DNA from: Wolbachia endosymbiont of Ctenocephalides felis wCfeJ
GTDB lineage: Bacteria; Pseudomonadota; Alphaproteobacteria; Rickettsiales; Anaplasmataceae
NCBI RefSeq assembly: GCF_012277315.1
Contig: NZ_CP051157.1
Span: forward strand, 310,001 to 374,000
Length of the DNA: 64,000 nt
Direction of reading: 5' to 3'
The number at the start of each line of letters is the position of its first letter. Position 1 is the stretch's first letter. The translations under genes and the position numbers were made by a program. The notes under the pieces are model-generated. The model had not been told where the DNA came from. It saw only the letters and a list, made by a program, of their open reading frames with translations, and ran no database searches. Below, one piece after another: positions 1 to 7,984 of this stretch.

Positions 1-1
1 C

Positions 2-232
2 AAGAAGTCCAACTTCATCACTATTCAGTCCAGTAGCAATGATAAAATCAACTCTCCTAAAGTGCTTACCTTTTATATTTTTCTTTAACCAAGAAAAATT
101 CATTTTATCTGCTGTATCAATACGTCCTAAAGGTTGGATACCTGAGCGTTGATGAAGTAAATCTAGGTTTTCAGTCACGAGCTGCCAACCCAGTGCCCCC
201 TTTTTGTCATCCAAGTGGCCCGACGATGTCAT
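2..232 (-). CDS. Partial ORF of unknown function, runs off the left edge
   Basis: An open frame of 77 codons continues beyond the left edge. The part nearest the edge (about 2-175) reads like real protein, with segments such as LDLLHQRSGIQPLGRID and FRRVDFIIATGLNSDE. The N-terminal 18 or so codons (about 178-232) lie in palindromic repeat sequence, so either the repeat supplies the start of the protein or the true 5' end has been lost. I do not recognise the family. It could be the tail of a pseudogene. No ribosome binding site is evident before the ATG at 232. Confidence 0.35.
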   Translation of the reverse strand, partial: MTSSGHLDDKKGALGWQLVTENLDLLHQRSGIQPLGRIDTADKMNFSWLKKNIKGKHFRRVDFIIATGLNSDEVGLL

Positions 233-326
233 CCAAGTAGCATAATAATGTCATCCCAGTACTTGATACTGGGATCCACTCTTTTTTTCACTGAATTCCA
301 GCGTTACGCGCTGGAATGACACCCTT
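201..326. repeat. WPE-type palindromic repeat, two hairpins
   Basis: Two adjacent perfect hairpins, each with a 9-bp stem and 5-nt loop: ATCCCAGTA/TACTGGGAT at 253-275 and ATTCCAGCG/CGCTGGAAT at 295-317, joined by a T-rich spacer and flanked by GTCATCC/GATGACA-like ends. The same two-hairpin design recurs near 13.7, 20.7 and 54.8 kb. This matches the class known as Wolbachia palindromic elements; assignment to a named subfamily is not possible from the sequence alone. Confidence 0.75.
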
Positions 327-327
327 C

Positions 328-452
328 GATGAACATAAGAAATCTCTTATTTTCGATTCTATATAAAAATGAAAATAAGGCTTACCTTATTTGCGTGGAT
401 GAACATAAGAGAGCTCTTATTTTCGATTTTGCGTAAAAGTGAAAATAAGGCT
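328..452. repeat. Tandem direct repeat, ~55 bp unit, period 70
   Basis: Two near-identical ~55 bp units begin with GATGAACATAAGA at 328 and 398, exactly 70 bp apart. Each contains an internal inverted pair CTTATTTTC/GAAAATAAG, so each unit could fold as a hairpin. They lie between two WPE-type palindromes. No coding potential is seen. Confidence 0.7.
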
Positions 453-748
453 GGATTCCAGCGTCAAGCGCCGGAATGACAGAGTTTAAGAAATTTACCA
501 AATGAGAAAAAAAGGCAAAAAAAGCCCCGTTGGTGGCTAATTATTTATATTAACTTTATAAACTGGCGTTTTTTTATTCTAAACGTCTAATCTCGCTGCT
601 TTTAAACTGCAACTGATCTAAATTTAAACGTTAAGAAATTTACTAAGCAGAAAAAAGGCAAAAGAAACCCTGTTAGCTAGTTATTCACTATCTATCTTTT
701 AATCGGCGTTTTTTACTGTTTTAAACGCTTTAACAAGCGCATTTTAGC

Positions 749-847
749 TTATATAGGTAAAAACCTTGAAAGTTTATTAAAGACATAAGTGCACATAGTG
801 CAAAAAATTAAACATGAGACGCCAAATACATTGAGTTTTTTTGTCAT
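749..847 (-). CDS. Small hydrophobic peptide in repeat copy A (32 aa)
   Basis: ATG at 847 opens a 32-residue frame beginning MTKKLNVFGVSCLIFCTMCT. It has a short basic N-terminus and then a hydrophobic Cys-rich stretch at about residues 7-22, which could be one membrane segment. It lies 43 nt after the -10 box of this repeat copy, beyond a hairpin. The same frame is open in copy D (38 aa) and frameshifted in copies B and C. No clear Shine-Dalgarno sequence precedes the ATG. It could be a real small membrane peptide or a chance frame in a conserved RNA. Confidence 0.35.
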   Translation of the reverse strand: MTKKLNVFGVSCLIFCTMCTYVFNKLSRFLPI

Positions 848-889
848 TTTATCTGCACAGACTGAAGATAAATAAATAGCTTCAGCCAC

Positions 890-918
890 ATGATAAGCGG
901 ACTTTTGGGGGTTGTCAA
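890..918 (-). promoter_or_regulatory. Sigma-70-type promoter of repeat copy A
   Basis: On the minus strand TTGACA (918-913) is followed by a 17-bp spacer and TATCAT (895-890). The -35 box and spacing are identical in all four long copies. A CTGAAG/CTTCAG hairpin starts a few bases after the -10 box, near the expected start site. Confidence 0.6.
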
Positions 919-1014
919 GAGGTTTTACATTCAATTTTTTTGTTGGCTATCTTGATGACACTGTTGTTACCCTTATTTTTTACTTGTAATATGGAAATTT
1001 GCACAGTTGTATGC

Positions 1015-1044
1015 TTGACACTAAACTCCAGTTTTCTTTACAAT
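1015..1044 (+). promoter_or_regulatory. Candidate promoter for era
   Basis: TTGACA at 1015-1020 is followed, after 18 bp, by TACAAT at 1039-1044. The GTG start of era is only 7 nt beyond the -10 box, so transcription from here would give an essentially leaderless mRNA. Confidence 0.5.
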
Positions 1045-1051
1045 CCCCTTC

Positions 1052-1936
1052 GTGAGAGAACAAAAATGCTTATTTGTCACTATAGCCGGGTTACCCAATG
1101 CTGGGAAGTCTACACTGATTAACAGCATCGTAGGTAGCAAAATTGCAATTGTTACTCCAAAAGTGCAAACAACAAGGACTCAAATAAGGGGTATTACAAT
1201 ATGTAATGACACACAAATTATTTTTACTGACTCTCCAGGAATATTTTCAGCAGAAACAAAACTTGAAAAAGCTTTAGTCAAATCCGCGTGGTCGGCAATA
1301 AAAGGCGATGATATCACTCTACTGCTTGTTGATGCGAGCAATTATTTGAAAAATATAGAGAGAATCAAGACCATATTTGCGCAGCTACAACGCACAAAAG
1401 CGAGATGCATTTTAGTTATAAATAAGATTGATTTGATAAAAAAGCCTGAATTAAAGATGACGTATGAACATCTGAATCTACTTTATAGATTTGAAAAGAT
1501 TTTTACGATATCGGCACTTAGGAGTGAAGGACTTTCTGATTTGATGAATTACTTGTCTGAAGTTGCACCAGTAAGTCCTTGGTTTTATGGAGAAGACCAA
1601 ATAACTGATTCCTCGACAAGTTTTTTATCAGCAGAGATCACAAGGGAAAAATTATTCTTGAATTTACGTGAGGAATTGCCATATTCTACAGCTGTTATAA
1701 CTGAACAATTTCAGGAAAAAAAAGATAAGAGTTTAATTATAAAACAGGTCATATTTGTGTTAAAAGATAGTTATAAGAAAATAGTGCTAGGCAAAAATGG
1801 CAATAGTATTAAAAAAATTGGCACTGAGGCACGTGCTGAACTGGAGAAGTTGTTTAAGCGCAAAGTTCACCTGTTTTTATTCGTAAAAGTACGACCTTGG
1901 ACTAATCGCCCTGAGGAGTATATAAGCGATGCTTAA
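1052..1936 (+). CDS. era: GTPase Era
   Basis: Era is an essential membrane-associated GTPase that binds 16S rRNA and acts in 30S subunit maturation. The 294-residue length is normal. Walker A GLPNAGKST is at residues 13-21, the switch II motif DSPG and the NKID base-recognition motif follow, and the C-terminal KH domain contains the GKNG loop of the type I/LGKxG kind. GTG at 1052 is the only start possible: an in-frame stop lies at 1022-1024 and no other start codon occurs between. The downstream exonuclease gene begins inside the last codons (8-nt overlap), so the two are probably co-transcribed. Confidence 0.97.
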   Translation: MREQKCLFVTIAGLPNAGKSTLINSIVGSKIAIVTPKVQTTRTQIRGITICNDTQIIFTDSPGIFSAETKLEKALVKSAWSAIKGDDITLLLVDASNYLKNIERIKTIFAQLQRTKARCILVINKIDLIKKPELKMTYEHLNLLYRFEKIFTISALRSEGLSDLMNYLSEVAPVSPWFYGEDQITDSSTSFLSAEITREKLFLNLREELPYSTAVITEQFQEKKDKSLIIKQVIFVLKDSYKKIVLGKNGNSIKKIGTEARAELEKLFKRKVHLFLFVKVRPWTNRPEEYISDA

Positions 1937-2753
1937 TTCTTTACTGGTATTTGATATTGAGACTATACCGAATGTAAACTCCTGTGAAAATTTACTCAAT
2001 ATTAGTGGTGACAGTAGTGTAGAAGAGAAAAGGGACGCGCTGATAAAATATCACCTCGAGATAACAGGTGGACAAAACCCTTTTCTTCGCCAGCCTTTTC
2101 ACCAAATTGTAGTTATCAGTTTTTTACTCTGCAATATAAGCTGCAGAAATGGTTATGAGGTATTCACACTACAGGAAATTAGGTCTGACGGTACACTAAA
2201 TTCCAGTGAAAAGGAACTAGTAAAGGAATTTTTCAATTATATGTCAGAAAAAAGACCGAGGCTAGTTTCATTTAATGGACGTACTTTTGATATGCCGGTA
2301 CTAAAATACCGTGCTATGGTCCATGGCATTCAAGCGGAATATTTTCATAAAGCTGGAGATAAGTGGAATAGCTACAATCAAAGATACAGTAGTGATTGGC
2401 ATTGTGACTTGCTTGAATCTCTATCTGATTTTGGAGCCTCTGCAAGAGTAAAAATGAATGAGGTTTGTGCAGCGTTTAATCTTCCTGGTAAAATTGGAGT
2501 TGATGGGTCACAAGTTGTGGGTTTATACGATAGTGGCAAGATACAAGAAATTCGAGATTATTGTGAAACAGACGTAGTGAACACTTATTTAATTTACTTA
2601 AGGTTCATGCAGCATCAAGGAAGAATCACTACTGAAAGTTATAACAAAAGTGTGGAGGAGCTACTTTTAGAATGCGAGAAAAAGGCACATCTAAAAAAAT
2701 TTAAAGAAGAGTGGGAAGCAACTTGTGGTGGAAAGTTCTATATTGAAGTTTAA
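1929..2753 (+). CDS. Predicted 3'-5' exonuclease, PolB-like (DEDDy)
   Basis: A 274-residue protein related to the proofreading exonuclease domain of family B DNA polymerases, encoded alone without a polymerase. The three exonuclease motifs are visible: Exo I FDIET (residues 8-12), Exo II SFNGRTFDMP (about 114-123), and Exo III YCETD near residue 215, with the Tyr typical of DEDDy enzymes. The likely role is trimming DNA ends in repair, but the substrate is not shown by the sequence. It overlaps the end of era by 8 nt, implying translational coupling. Confidence 0.85.
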   Translation: MLNSLLVFDIETIPNVNSCENLLNISGDSSVEEKRDALIKYHLEITGGQNPFLRQPFHQIVVISFLLCNISCRNGYEVFTLQEIRSDGTLNSSEKELVKEFFNYMSEKRPRLVSFNGRTFDMPVLKYRAMVHGIQAEYFHKAGDKWNSYNQRYSSDWHCDLLESLSDFGASARVKMNEVCAAFNLPGKIGVDGSQVVGLYDSGKIQEIRDYCETDVVNTYLIYLRFMQHQGRITTESYNKSVEELLLECEKKAHLKKFKEEWEATCGGKFYIEV

Positions 2754-3171
2754 AGGTAACTATGAATTCGAGTCATATGTTGCTTTACTATAGCTCTGCT
2801 AACATTAACTCTTTTGTCGCATTGTTACCTATAAAAGGCTAGCTATAGTTAGGATTGCACTACAAGCAACTTAAGATTTCTCTCTCATACCACTAAGTAT
2901 ATAGTAAAATCAAGTCTAAACTTTGACTTTTAGCAAATCTATCACCATTAAAAAATATGCAAGAAACTTTATAAAAACTTAACATAGTTTTATCATAAAA
3001 ATATCATTTCTATACTTTGGTAATAGCGAGTTTTAGTACTGATAAATCTTTTTTAATTAGCTATGAATTTGGTAAACTGGAAAATAAATTCTATTTACTT
3101 TTACAATATCTTAAGATCTAATGTCATTTTATCAGTCGGAAATATCAAAAATAATTGTAATTTAGGCTAGT
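2754..3171. other. Intergenic region, no gene seen
   Basis: 418 bp without a credible frame. A loose inverted pair (AAGGTAAC near 2752, GTTACCTA near 2824) follows the exonuclease stop and may act in termination. The rest is AT-rich with no WPE or promoter repeat. The promoter for the AEC permease must lie here, but I see no strong consensus. Confidence 0.5.
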
Positions 3172-4101
3172 ATGTTTTTTACTCTTTTTTTTAAAGTATT
3201 GCCTATTTATATTACAATACTTATTGGTTATTTAGCAGGTAAATGTCTTAAGATTGATAGAAACACTATATCTCAAATACTCTTTTATATAGCCAATCCA
3301 ATAGTGATTCTGTATGGAGTATCTCATACAGAAGTCAACTTAAAAGTAATTTCTCTGCCGGTTTTGATATGGTTCATAGGTAGTACTATGTCCTTATCAG
3401 TGTATTATCTCTCTTCCTTCTTATTTAAGGATAATACAAAAAACATATTGGCGTTTAGTTCAGGCAGCACAAGCATGGGTTATTTTGGTTTGCCAATTGC
3501 CATGACTTTATTTGATGAGGATTCAGTGTCTGTATATGTTGTCTGTTACATAGGAATGGCATTGTTTGAAAATAGCCTGGGATTTTATATAGCTGCAAAT
3601 GGCATCTATACTGCAAAAGAATGCATGTTAAGATTACTCAGACTTCCTTCATCTTATGCAATGATTCTGGGCTTCTTTTTAAGCATATACGATATACGGA
3701 TACCCACTTTTTTAACAGATGTTATGATGAATATTAGAAGCACATTTATTACATTAGGGATGATGCTACTTGGAGTGAGTATTGCGCAAATTACAAATTT
3801 TAAAATAGATTGGAAGCTTGCTCTGACCACTATTGCAGCAAAGTACGTATTTTGGCCATTATTTGTTTGGGGAATTGTTCTGATAGACAAGCATATTACA
3901 GGTATATACGATGAGAGTATATATAAAGCGCTGATGTTGCTGGCTATTATTCCAGTTTCCGGATCTAGTGTAATACTTGCTAATATTTTAAATTATCAGC
4001 CAGATAGAGCTACCTTGTTACTTTTCATCAGTACTGCAGTGGGACTGTTTTATGTTCCACTAATAATATCATTATTTTTTACTAAACTTGTTTCTTTTTG
4101 A
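3172..4101 (+). CDS. AEC-family permease (auxin efflux carrier/malate permease type)
   Basis: 309 residues, almost entirely hydrophobic, with about ten membrane segments in two halves around a more polar centre (near residues 150-175). The N-terminal pattern LPIYITILIGYLAGK and the conserved FYIANPIVIL and GYFGLPIAM segments are typical of AEC transporters, which export organic anions or related solutes. Substrate cannot be told. It stands alone between two intergenic repeat regions and is likely monocistronic. Confidence 0.85.
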   Translation: MFFTLFFKVLPIYITILIGYLAGKCLKIDRNTISQILFYIANPIVILYGVSHTEVNLKVISLPVLIWFIGSTMSLSVYYLSSFLFKDNTKNILAFSSGSTSMGYFGLPIAMTLFDEDSVSVYVVCYIGMALFENSLGFYIAANGIYTAKECMLRLLRLPSSYAMILGFFLSIYDIRIPTFLTDVMMNIRSTFITLGMMLLGVSIAQITNFKIDWKLALTTIAAKYVFWPLFVWGIVLIDKHITGIYDESIYKALMLLAIIPVSGSSVILANILNYQPDRATLLLFISTAVGLFYVPLIISLFFTKLVSF

Positions 4102-4151
4102 GCAAACATACCCGCGACTAGCTCACGGCTGTACGAACATTGTGCTACCAA

Positions 4152-4372
4152 GAAGGTGTCATCTAAGTAGCTTGACACTGGGATCTAGGAAAGTTTGCTT
4201 GTGAGCAAGCAAACTGATTTGTTGAGTATCGAAAGTAGCTGATCTGATGTTCAATTTTATAAATTTGTATAAAAAGTGAGGTTCCAGCGTCAGCTCCTTT
4301 CGTGATATCGATACTTATCATCATACTCTTTTTTTCTGGATGCTAGTGTTAAGCTACTTAGATGACACCTTC
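4152..4372. repeat. MITE-like element with 28-bp inverted ends
   Basis: 28-bp arms at 4152-4179 and 4345-4372 are inverted copies differing at one base; each contains GTGTCATCTAAGTAGC. Between them lies a perfect hairpin, GTTTGCTTG/CAAGCAAAC with loop TGAG (4193-4214), and WPE-like fragments. There is no coding potential. It sits between the AEC permease and the 3' end of gatA, where it may also terminate transcription from either side. It could be a small non-autonomous element or a nested WPE. Confidence 0.65.
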
Positions 4373-4412
4373 TATTGTGTGAGTTAAAACAAATGTTCGT
4401 AAAGTTATATAA

Positions 4413-5882
4413 CTAGCTACGCAGTTCAATTATCCTGCCACAATTTTGCTCTATTACGTTTGCTACACTCAATATTCCAGCTTCATCGTAATAGTTTCCA
4501 ATTACTTGCAAAGCAAGTGGTAAACCTTCATTTGAAAGTCCAACAGGAACAGAAATGGCAGGTAGACCAGCTAAACTTGCAGGTACAGTAAAGACATCAT
4601 TAATACACATAATCGGTGGATCCGGCTTTTCATTTAAGCCGAAAGCTTCTGTTGGAGCAGACGGGACAAGTATGTAATCTATTTTTTCAAATGCTTTTAC
4701 GAAATCATCTCTTATTAATGCTCTAATACATTGTGCTTTTTCATAGTATTCATTGTAGTGACCTGAAGAAAGTGCGTAAGCACCAATTAAGATTCTTCTT
4801 TTCACTTCTTTTCCAAAACCTTCTGCTCTTGTTAGCGAATACATTTCTTCAAGAGTGTCAGCATCAACCCTGAATCCATAACGCACACCATCATAGCGAG
4901 CAAGATTAGATGAAGCTTCAGCAGAACAAATTAAATAATATACTGGTATTGCATATTTAGTGTGCGGCAGAGCAATATCAACAACTTCAGCACCATTTTC
5001 TTTTAAATTGGAAGAAATTTTTTCCCAATAATGGATAATTTCTTCTGAAATCCCGTCCATCCTATACTCTCTTGGTATACCAATACGCTTGCCTTTGATA
5101 TTACTACTTATCAGACTAGAGAACTTAGGTACTGGCCTTTCACTCGATGTTGAATCTTTGTCATCGTAGCCACAGATTGTTTCCAGCATTAATGCTGAAT
5201 CAGAGACGGAACGAGTAATGACTCCTGCTTGATCCAGAGAACTTGCAAACGCAATCATGCCAAAACGCGAGCATCTTCCATAAGTTGGCTTTGTTCCAAC
5301 TACACCGCAATAAGCTGCTGGTTGTCGTACAGATCCGCCAGTATCGCTTCCGAGTGCTCCGGCACATAAAAATCCAGCAACCGATGCTGCAGATCCACCA
5401 GATGATCCACCAGGTACAACCTTTTCCCCATCGCTTTTTCTGGTCCACACGTTTTCAACAGGGCCAAAATAGCTATTTGTGTTTGCAGAACCCATAGCAA
5501 ATTCATCCATGTTAAGCTTACCGAGCATGGCTGCTCCACTTTTTAAAAGCAAGTCGGATACCGTAGATTCATAAGTTGGAACGAAGTTTTCCAGCATCTT
5601 TGAACATGCTGTTGTTTTTATTCCTTTCGTGCAAAATAAATCTTTTACACCAACTGGTATACCCATGAGCGGTGGGATTATACTATCTTCCTGTTTTGAA
5701 AAATATTCATCTGCTGCTTTAGCGGCTTTTATCGCTATTTCTGGAGTTTTTGTTACAAATGCATTTAATTTCTCATTTTCAACTGCTTTGATATGTGCCT
5801 CTACGAGTTCGACAGCAGAAAAGTCTCTCCTTTTCAGCCCATCACGCATTTCTGTAATGCTTAATTTTCTTAGCTCATTCAT
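4413..5882 (-). CDS. gatA: Asp-tRNA(Asn)/Glu-tRNA(Gln) amidotransferase subunit A
   Basis: GatA liberates ammonia from glutamine for transamidation of mischarged Glu-tRNA(Gln) and Asp-tRNA(Asn) in the GatCAB complex. The amidase signature is complete: Lys80 (GVKD), cis-Ser160 in PGGSSGGSAA and nucleophile Ser184 in GSDTGGS, with the family's 24-residue spacing between the serines. The 489-residue length is normal. It stands alone on the minus strand; gatB and gatC are not in the window. Confidence 0.97.
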   Translation of the reverse strand: MNELRKLSITEMRDGLKRRDFSAVELVEAHIKAVENEKLNAFVTKTPEIAIKAAKAADEYFSKQEDSIIPPLMGIPVGVKDLFCTKGIKTTACSKMLENFVPTYESTVSDLLLKSGAAMLGKLNMDEFAMGSANTNSYFGPVENVWTRKSDGEKVVPGGSSGGSAASVAGFLCAGALGSDTGGSVRQPAAYCGVVGTKPTYGRCSRFGMIAFASSLDQAGVITRSVSDSALMLETICGYDDKDSTSSERPVPKFSSLISSNIKGKRIGIPREYRMDGISEEIIHYWEKISSNLKENGAEVVDIALPHTKYAIPVYYLICSAEASSNLARYDGVRYGFRVDADTLEEMYSLTRAEGFGKEVKRRILIGAYALSSGHYNEYYEKAQCIRALIRDDFVKAFEKIDYILVPSAPTEAFGLNEKPDPPIMCINDVFTVPASLAGLPAISVPVGLSNEGLPLALQVIGNYYDEAGILSVANVIEQNCGRIIELRS

Positions 5883-6493
5883 TAATATTCAATTCTTAGC
5901 AAGATATCAATTATAACAATAATAAGGTAAAAGGTCTATACATTTATAATTACAGTTAGAAAGATAACCAATACAACTTAGATCATCGAAACGGATAGAA
6001 ACAGTAGATAATATAGGAATTCATTAAGCAGAAGCATACAGAAATTTGCTGAATGGAAAAAGGCAAAAGAACCCCATGCTAGTGCATAAAGTTTGCTGTC
6101 TAATGTTAAAAACCATAGGCGCCTCTTTTGGTTTTTTTATGATGTATTGACGCTTAAGCTAATTGTAAGCCTAGTCTAGAATGCTGAACATAATGACCCT
6201 CCTGTGAAGAAAGATTCAGGAAAAGTGTAGCGCAGGAATGCATGTGCACCTACACGCCCTTTGCTGGAATAGATACACTTTTTACTGAATTTAGTTATTT
6301 AATGAAAAGCCTGCAGACAAAGATAAATTTTTGAGCTCTAAAAATATCTCTAACTTTAATTATAATCAAGTTTAAAAAAAATGGAAGCAATTTTTTTATA
6401 AATAGAAAAAAATTTGTCCGTTTTTAGTTTTGCTGTAAAACAATTGAATTGACTTGAATACGAACAATCAATATAACTTAGTTAATTCATATT
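5883..6493. other. Intergenic region with a degraded repeat tail
   Basis: No gene is seen. About 6018-6165 holds a degraded, inverted fragment of the tail of the dispersed repeat (AAAAAGGCAAAAGAACCCC near 6056). The remainder is AT-rich and ends at tRNA-Glu. Confidence 0.5.
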
Positions 6494-6565
6494 GACTCTT
6501 TCGTCTAGTGGTTAGGACACCACCCTTTCACGGTGGTAACACGGGTTCAAATCCCGTAAGAGTCA
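6494..6565 (+). tRNA. tRNA-Glu (TTC)
   Basis: A full cloverleaf: acceptor GACTCTT/AAGAGTC, D arm with TAGTGGTTAGGA, anticodon stem CCACC/GGTGG around loop CTTTCAC giving anticodon TTC, T arm ACGGG TTCAAAT CCCGT, discriminator A. CCA is not encoded. Rickettsiales use this tRNA both for Glu decoding and as a substrate of GluRS, whose gene is at 55.3-56.7 kb. Confidence 0.97.
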
Positions 6566-6949
6566 CTCTTAGTGGTAGTTTTAACATGATTTAAATCTTC
6601 TCGGGCCTTCTTTTGCCTTTTTTCTGCTTAGTAAATTTCTTCAATACTTATCGCTAAAGCAATTCAAAGATCCGTGAAGGGCTGTCAAACGAAATGATAT
6701 CTCATTCGCTTTATGACGGCAGTGCTTGATCACAAAAAAATTAATCGCAAACAAGCATACTAGGCAACATTTTTGCTAAAATCACCAAAGCACTAGATTC
6801 TCCACGCGTCACGCGCTGAAATGACAAAGTTATGAGTGTCATGCAAACATCCTGCAAGTAGATGACACTGGAACCATACAGTTTATTATGAAAGAGTTTA
6901 AAAGCAAATTGACTTTCATTCTGCTAAAACACTATACTAAAGCCACAAT
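6566..6949. other. Spacer between two tRNA genes with repeat fragments
   Basis: Contains a forward fragment of the dispersed repeat tail (about 6598-6665, CTTCTTTTGCCTTTTTTCTG then TAAATTTCTTC) and WPE-like pieces near 6795-6870 (GCGTCACGCGC, GTAGATGACACTGG). No open frame looks real. Confidence 0.5.
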
Positions 6950-7022
6950 GGGTAACTAGCTCAGTTGGTAGAGCACTTGCTTGACGTGCAAGAGGTCACT
7001 GGTTCGAGCCCAGTGTTACCTA
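6950..7022 (+). tRNA. tRNA-Val (GAC)
   Basis: Cloverleaf: acceptor GGGTAAC/GTTACCT, D arm GCTCAGTTGGTAGAGC, anticodon stem CTTGC/GCAAG around TTGACGT giving anticodon GAC, variable loop AGGTC, T arm ACTGG TTCGAGC CCAGT. The terminal acceptor pair is G-U as written. No encoded CCA. The CDF transporter gene begins about 25 nt downstream, so the two may share a transcript. Confidence 0.95.
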
Positions 7023-7046
7023 TTTTTGTCCATGAAAAGATTTTAT

Positions 7047-7943
7047 ATGACAGCAGTGCACAACGGCAAGCATTCAGCAGCAGAGTCCAAACGCCTAATC
7101 TACTCCATAATAATAGTTGCAATCACAATGTTTATGGAGATAGTAGGTGGAATAATTTCACATTCGCTTGCTCTGTTGTCAGATGCAGGACATATGCTTA
7201 CTGACCTCTTTGCCTTAGTTTTAAGTTGGATAGCACACAAATTTTCAGCTAAGAAATCTGATCTACAAAGATCATATGGGTATCACAGATTGCAGATAAT
7301 TGCAGCATTTGTCAATGGTTTAACTCTATTCCTCATTGCAGCAATCATTATAATTGAGTCAATAAAGAGAGTGATTTTCCCAGTCAATATCGAGTGGAAA
7401 ATAATGTTAATTATTGCCACGCTTGGACTGATTGCTAACATCATAGTCTTTTTTGTATTACACGGTAAATGCGAAAGCAATATAAATATAAAGAGTGCCG
7501 TGCTGCACGTCATAGGAGATATTTTAGGCTCCATAGCTGCTATACTTGCGTCCATAATTATTATGCTTACTGGATGGCAAATAGTAGATCCAATCTTATC
7601 AGTATTTGTTAGCGTAATAATTTTAAACAGCGGCTATAAGATTCTTAAAAATTCTTGCCATATACTTCTTGAAGGTACGCCTGAGGGGATATCTGCTGAA
7701 GAGATAAGAAGCGAGATTACATCTAAGCTACCTGACGTTATCGATGTACACCATATACATGCATGGTCGTTGTCTGATAATTATTTTATAATCACCATGC
7801 ACGCTAAGGTAAAACGAAATGCACAACACAGTGATATTTTGTATGAGATAAAAAAAATGTTGTTAAATAGGTTCGAAATAGCACACTCCACAGTTGAAAT
7901 TGAAGATGATGAGTGTGCGGATGATAAGATATTGAAAGTGTAG
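7047..7943 (+). CDS. Cation diffusion facilitator (CDF) metal transporter
   Basis: A CzcD/ZitB-type exporter expected to expel Zn2+ or similar divalent cations in exchange for protons. Six hydrophobic segments are visible; the metal-site signatures are HSLALLSDAGHMLTD in TM2 and a matching H/D pair (VLHVIGDILGS) in TM5. The cytosolic C-terminal domain contains VHHIHAWSL. I chose ATG 7047 (MTAVHNGKHS) because GAAAAG lies 7 nt upstream; ATG 7032 is also in frame. A longer frame would overlap tRNA-Val and is unlikely. Confidence 0.9.
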   Translation: MTAVHNGKHSAAESKRLIYSIIIVAITMFMEIVGGIISHSLALLSDAGHMLTDLFALVLSWIAHKFSAKKSDLQRSYGYHRLQIIAAFVNGLTLFLIAAIIIIESIKRVIFPVNIEWKIMLIIATLGLIANIIVFFVLHGKCESNINIKSAVLHVIGDILGSIAAILASIIIMLTGWQIVDPILSVFVSVIILNSGYKILKNSCHILLEGTPEGISAEEIRSEITSKLPDVIDVHHIHAWSLSDNYFIITMHAKVKRNAQHSDILYEIKKMLLNRFEIAHSTVEIEDDECADDKILKV

Positions 7944-7984
7944 ATTACAAAGTGAAGCTTAAGGCAAAAGGAGCTATAAAGGTG

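Larger units (their letters stand above)
485..918 (-). repeat. Dispersed ~440 bp promoter-bearing repeat, copy A
   Basis: This inverted copy matches the copies at 13223-13670, 24113-24571 and 30037-30501. Read on the minus strand it has, in order: TTGACA, 17 bp, TATCAT; a CTGAAG/CTTCAG hairpin; a 32-codon hydrophobic ORF; then two related tail units, each with an AAAACGCC motif and a GGGTTTCTTTTGCC-type stretch ending TAAATTTCTTAA. The hairpin and ORF are intact here, unlike copies B and C. It fills most of the gap between the left-edge fragment and era, and its promoter points away from era. No transposase or terminal inverted repeat is seen. Confidence 0.85.

Noticed and set aside
201-330. 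CRISPR-like array from repeated short palindromes
   Set aside because: The palindromes are dispersed singly or in pairs, without regular spacers or cas genes.
5200-5539. Several overlapping open frames on both strands inside gatA
   Set aside because: They are out-of-frame readings of a well-supported gene with no family sequence of their own.
6981-7046. Transporter start inside tRNA-Val
   Set aside because: The extra residues are a translation of the tRNA; ATG 7047 has a ribosome-site-like sequence.
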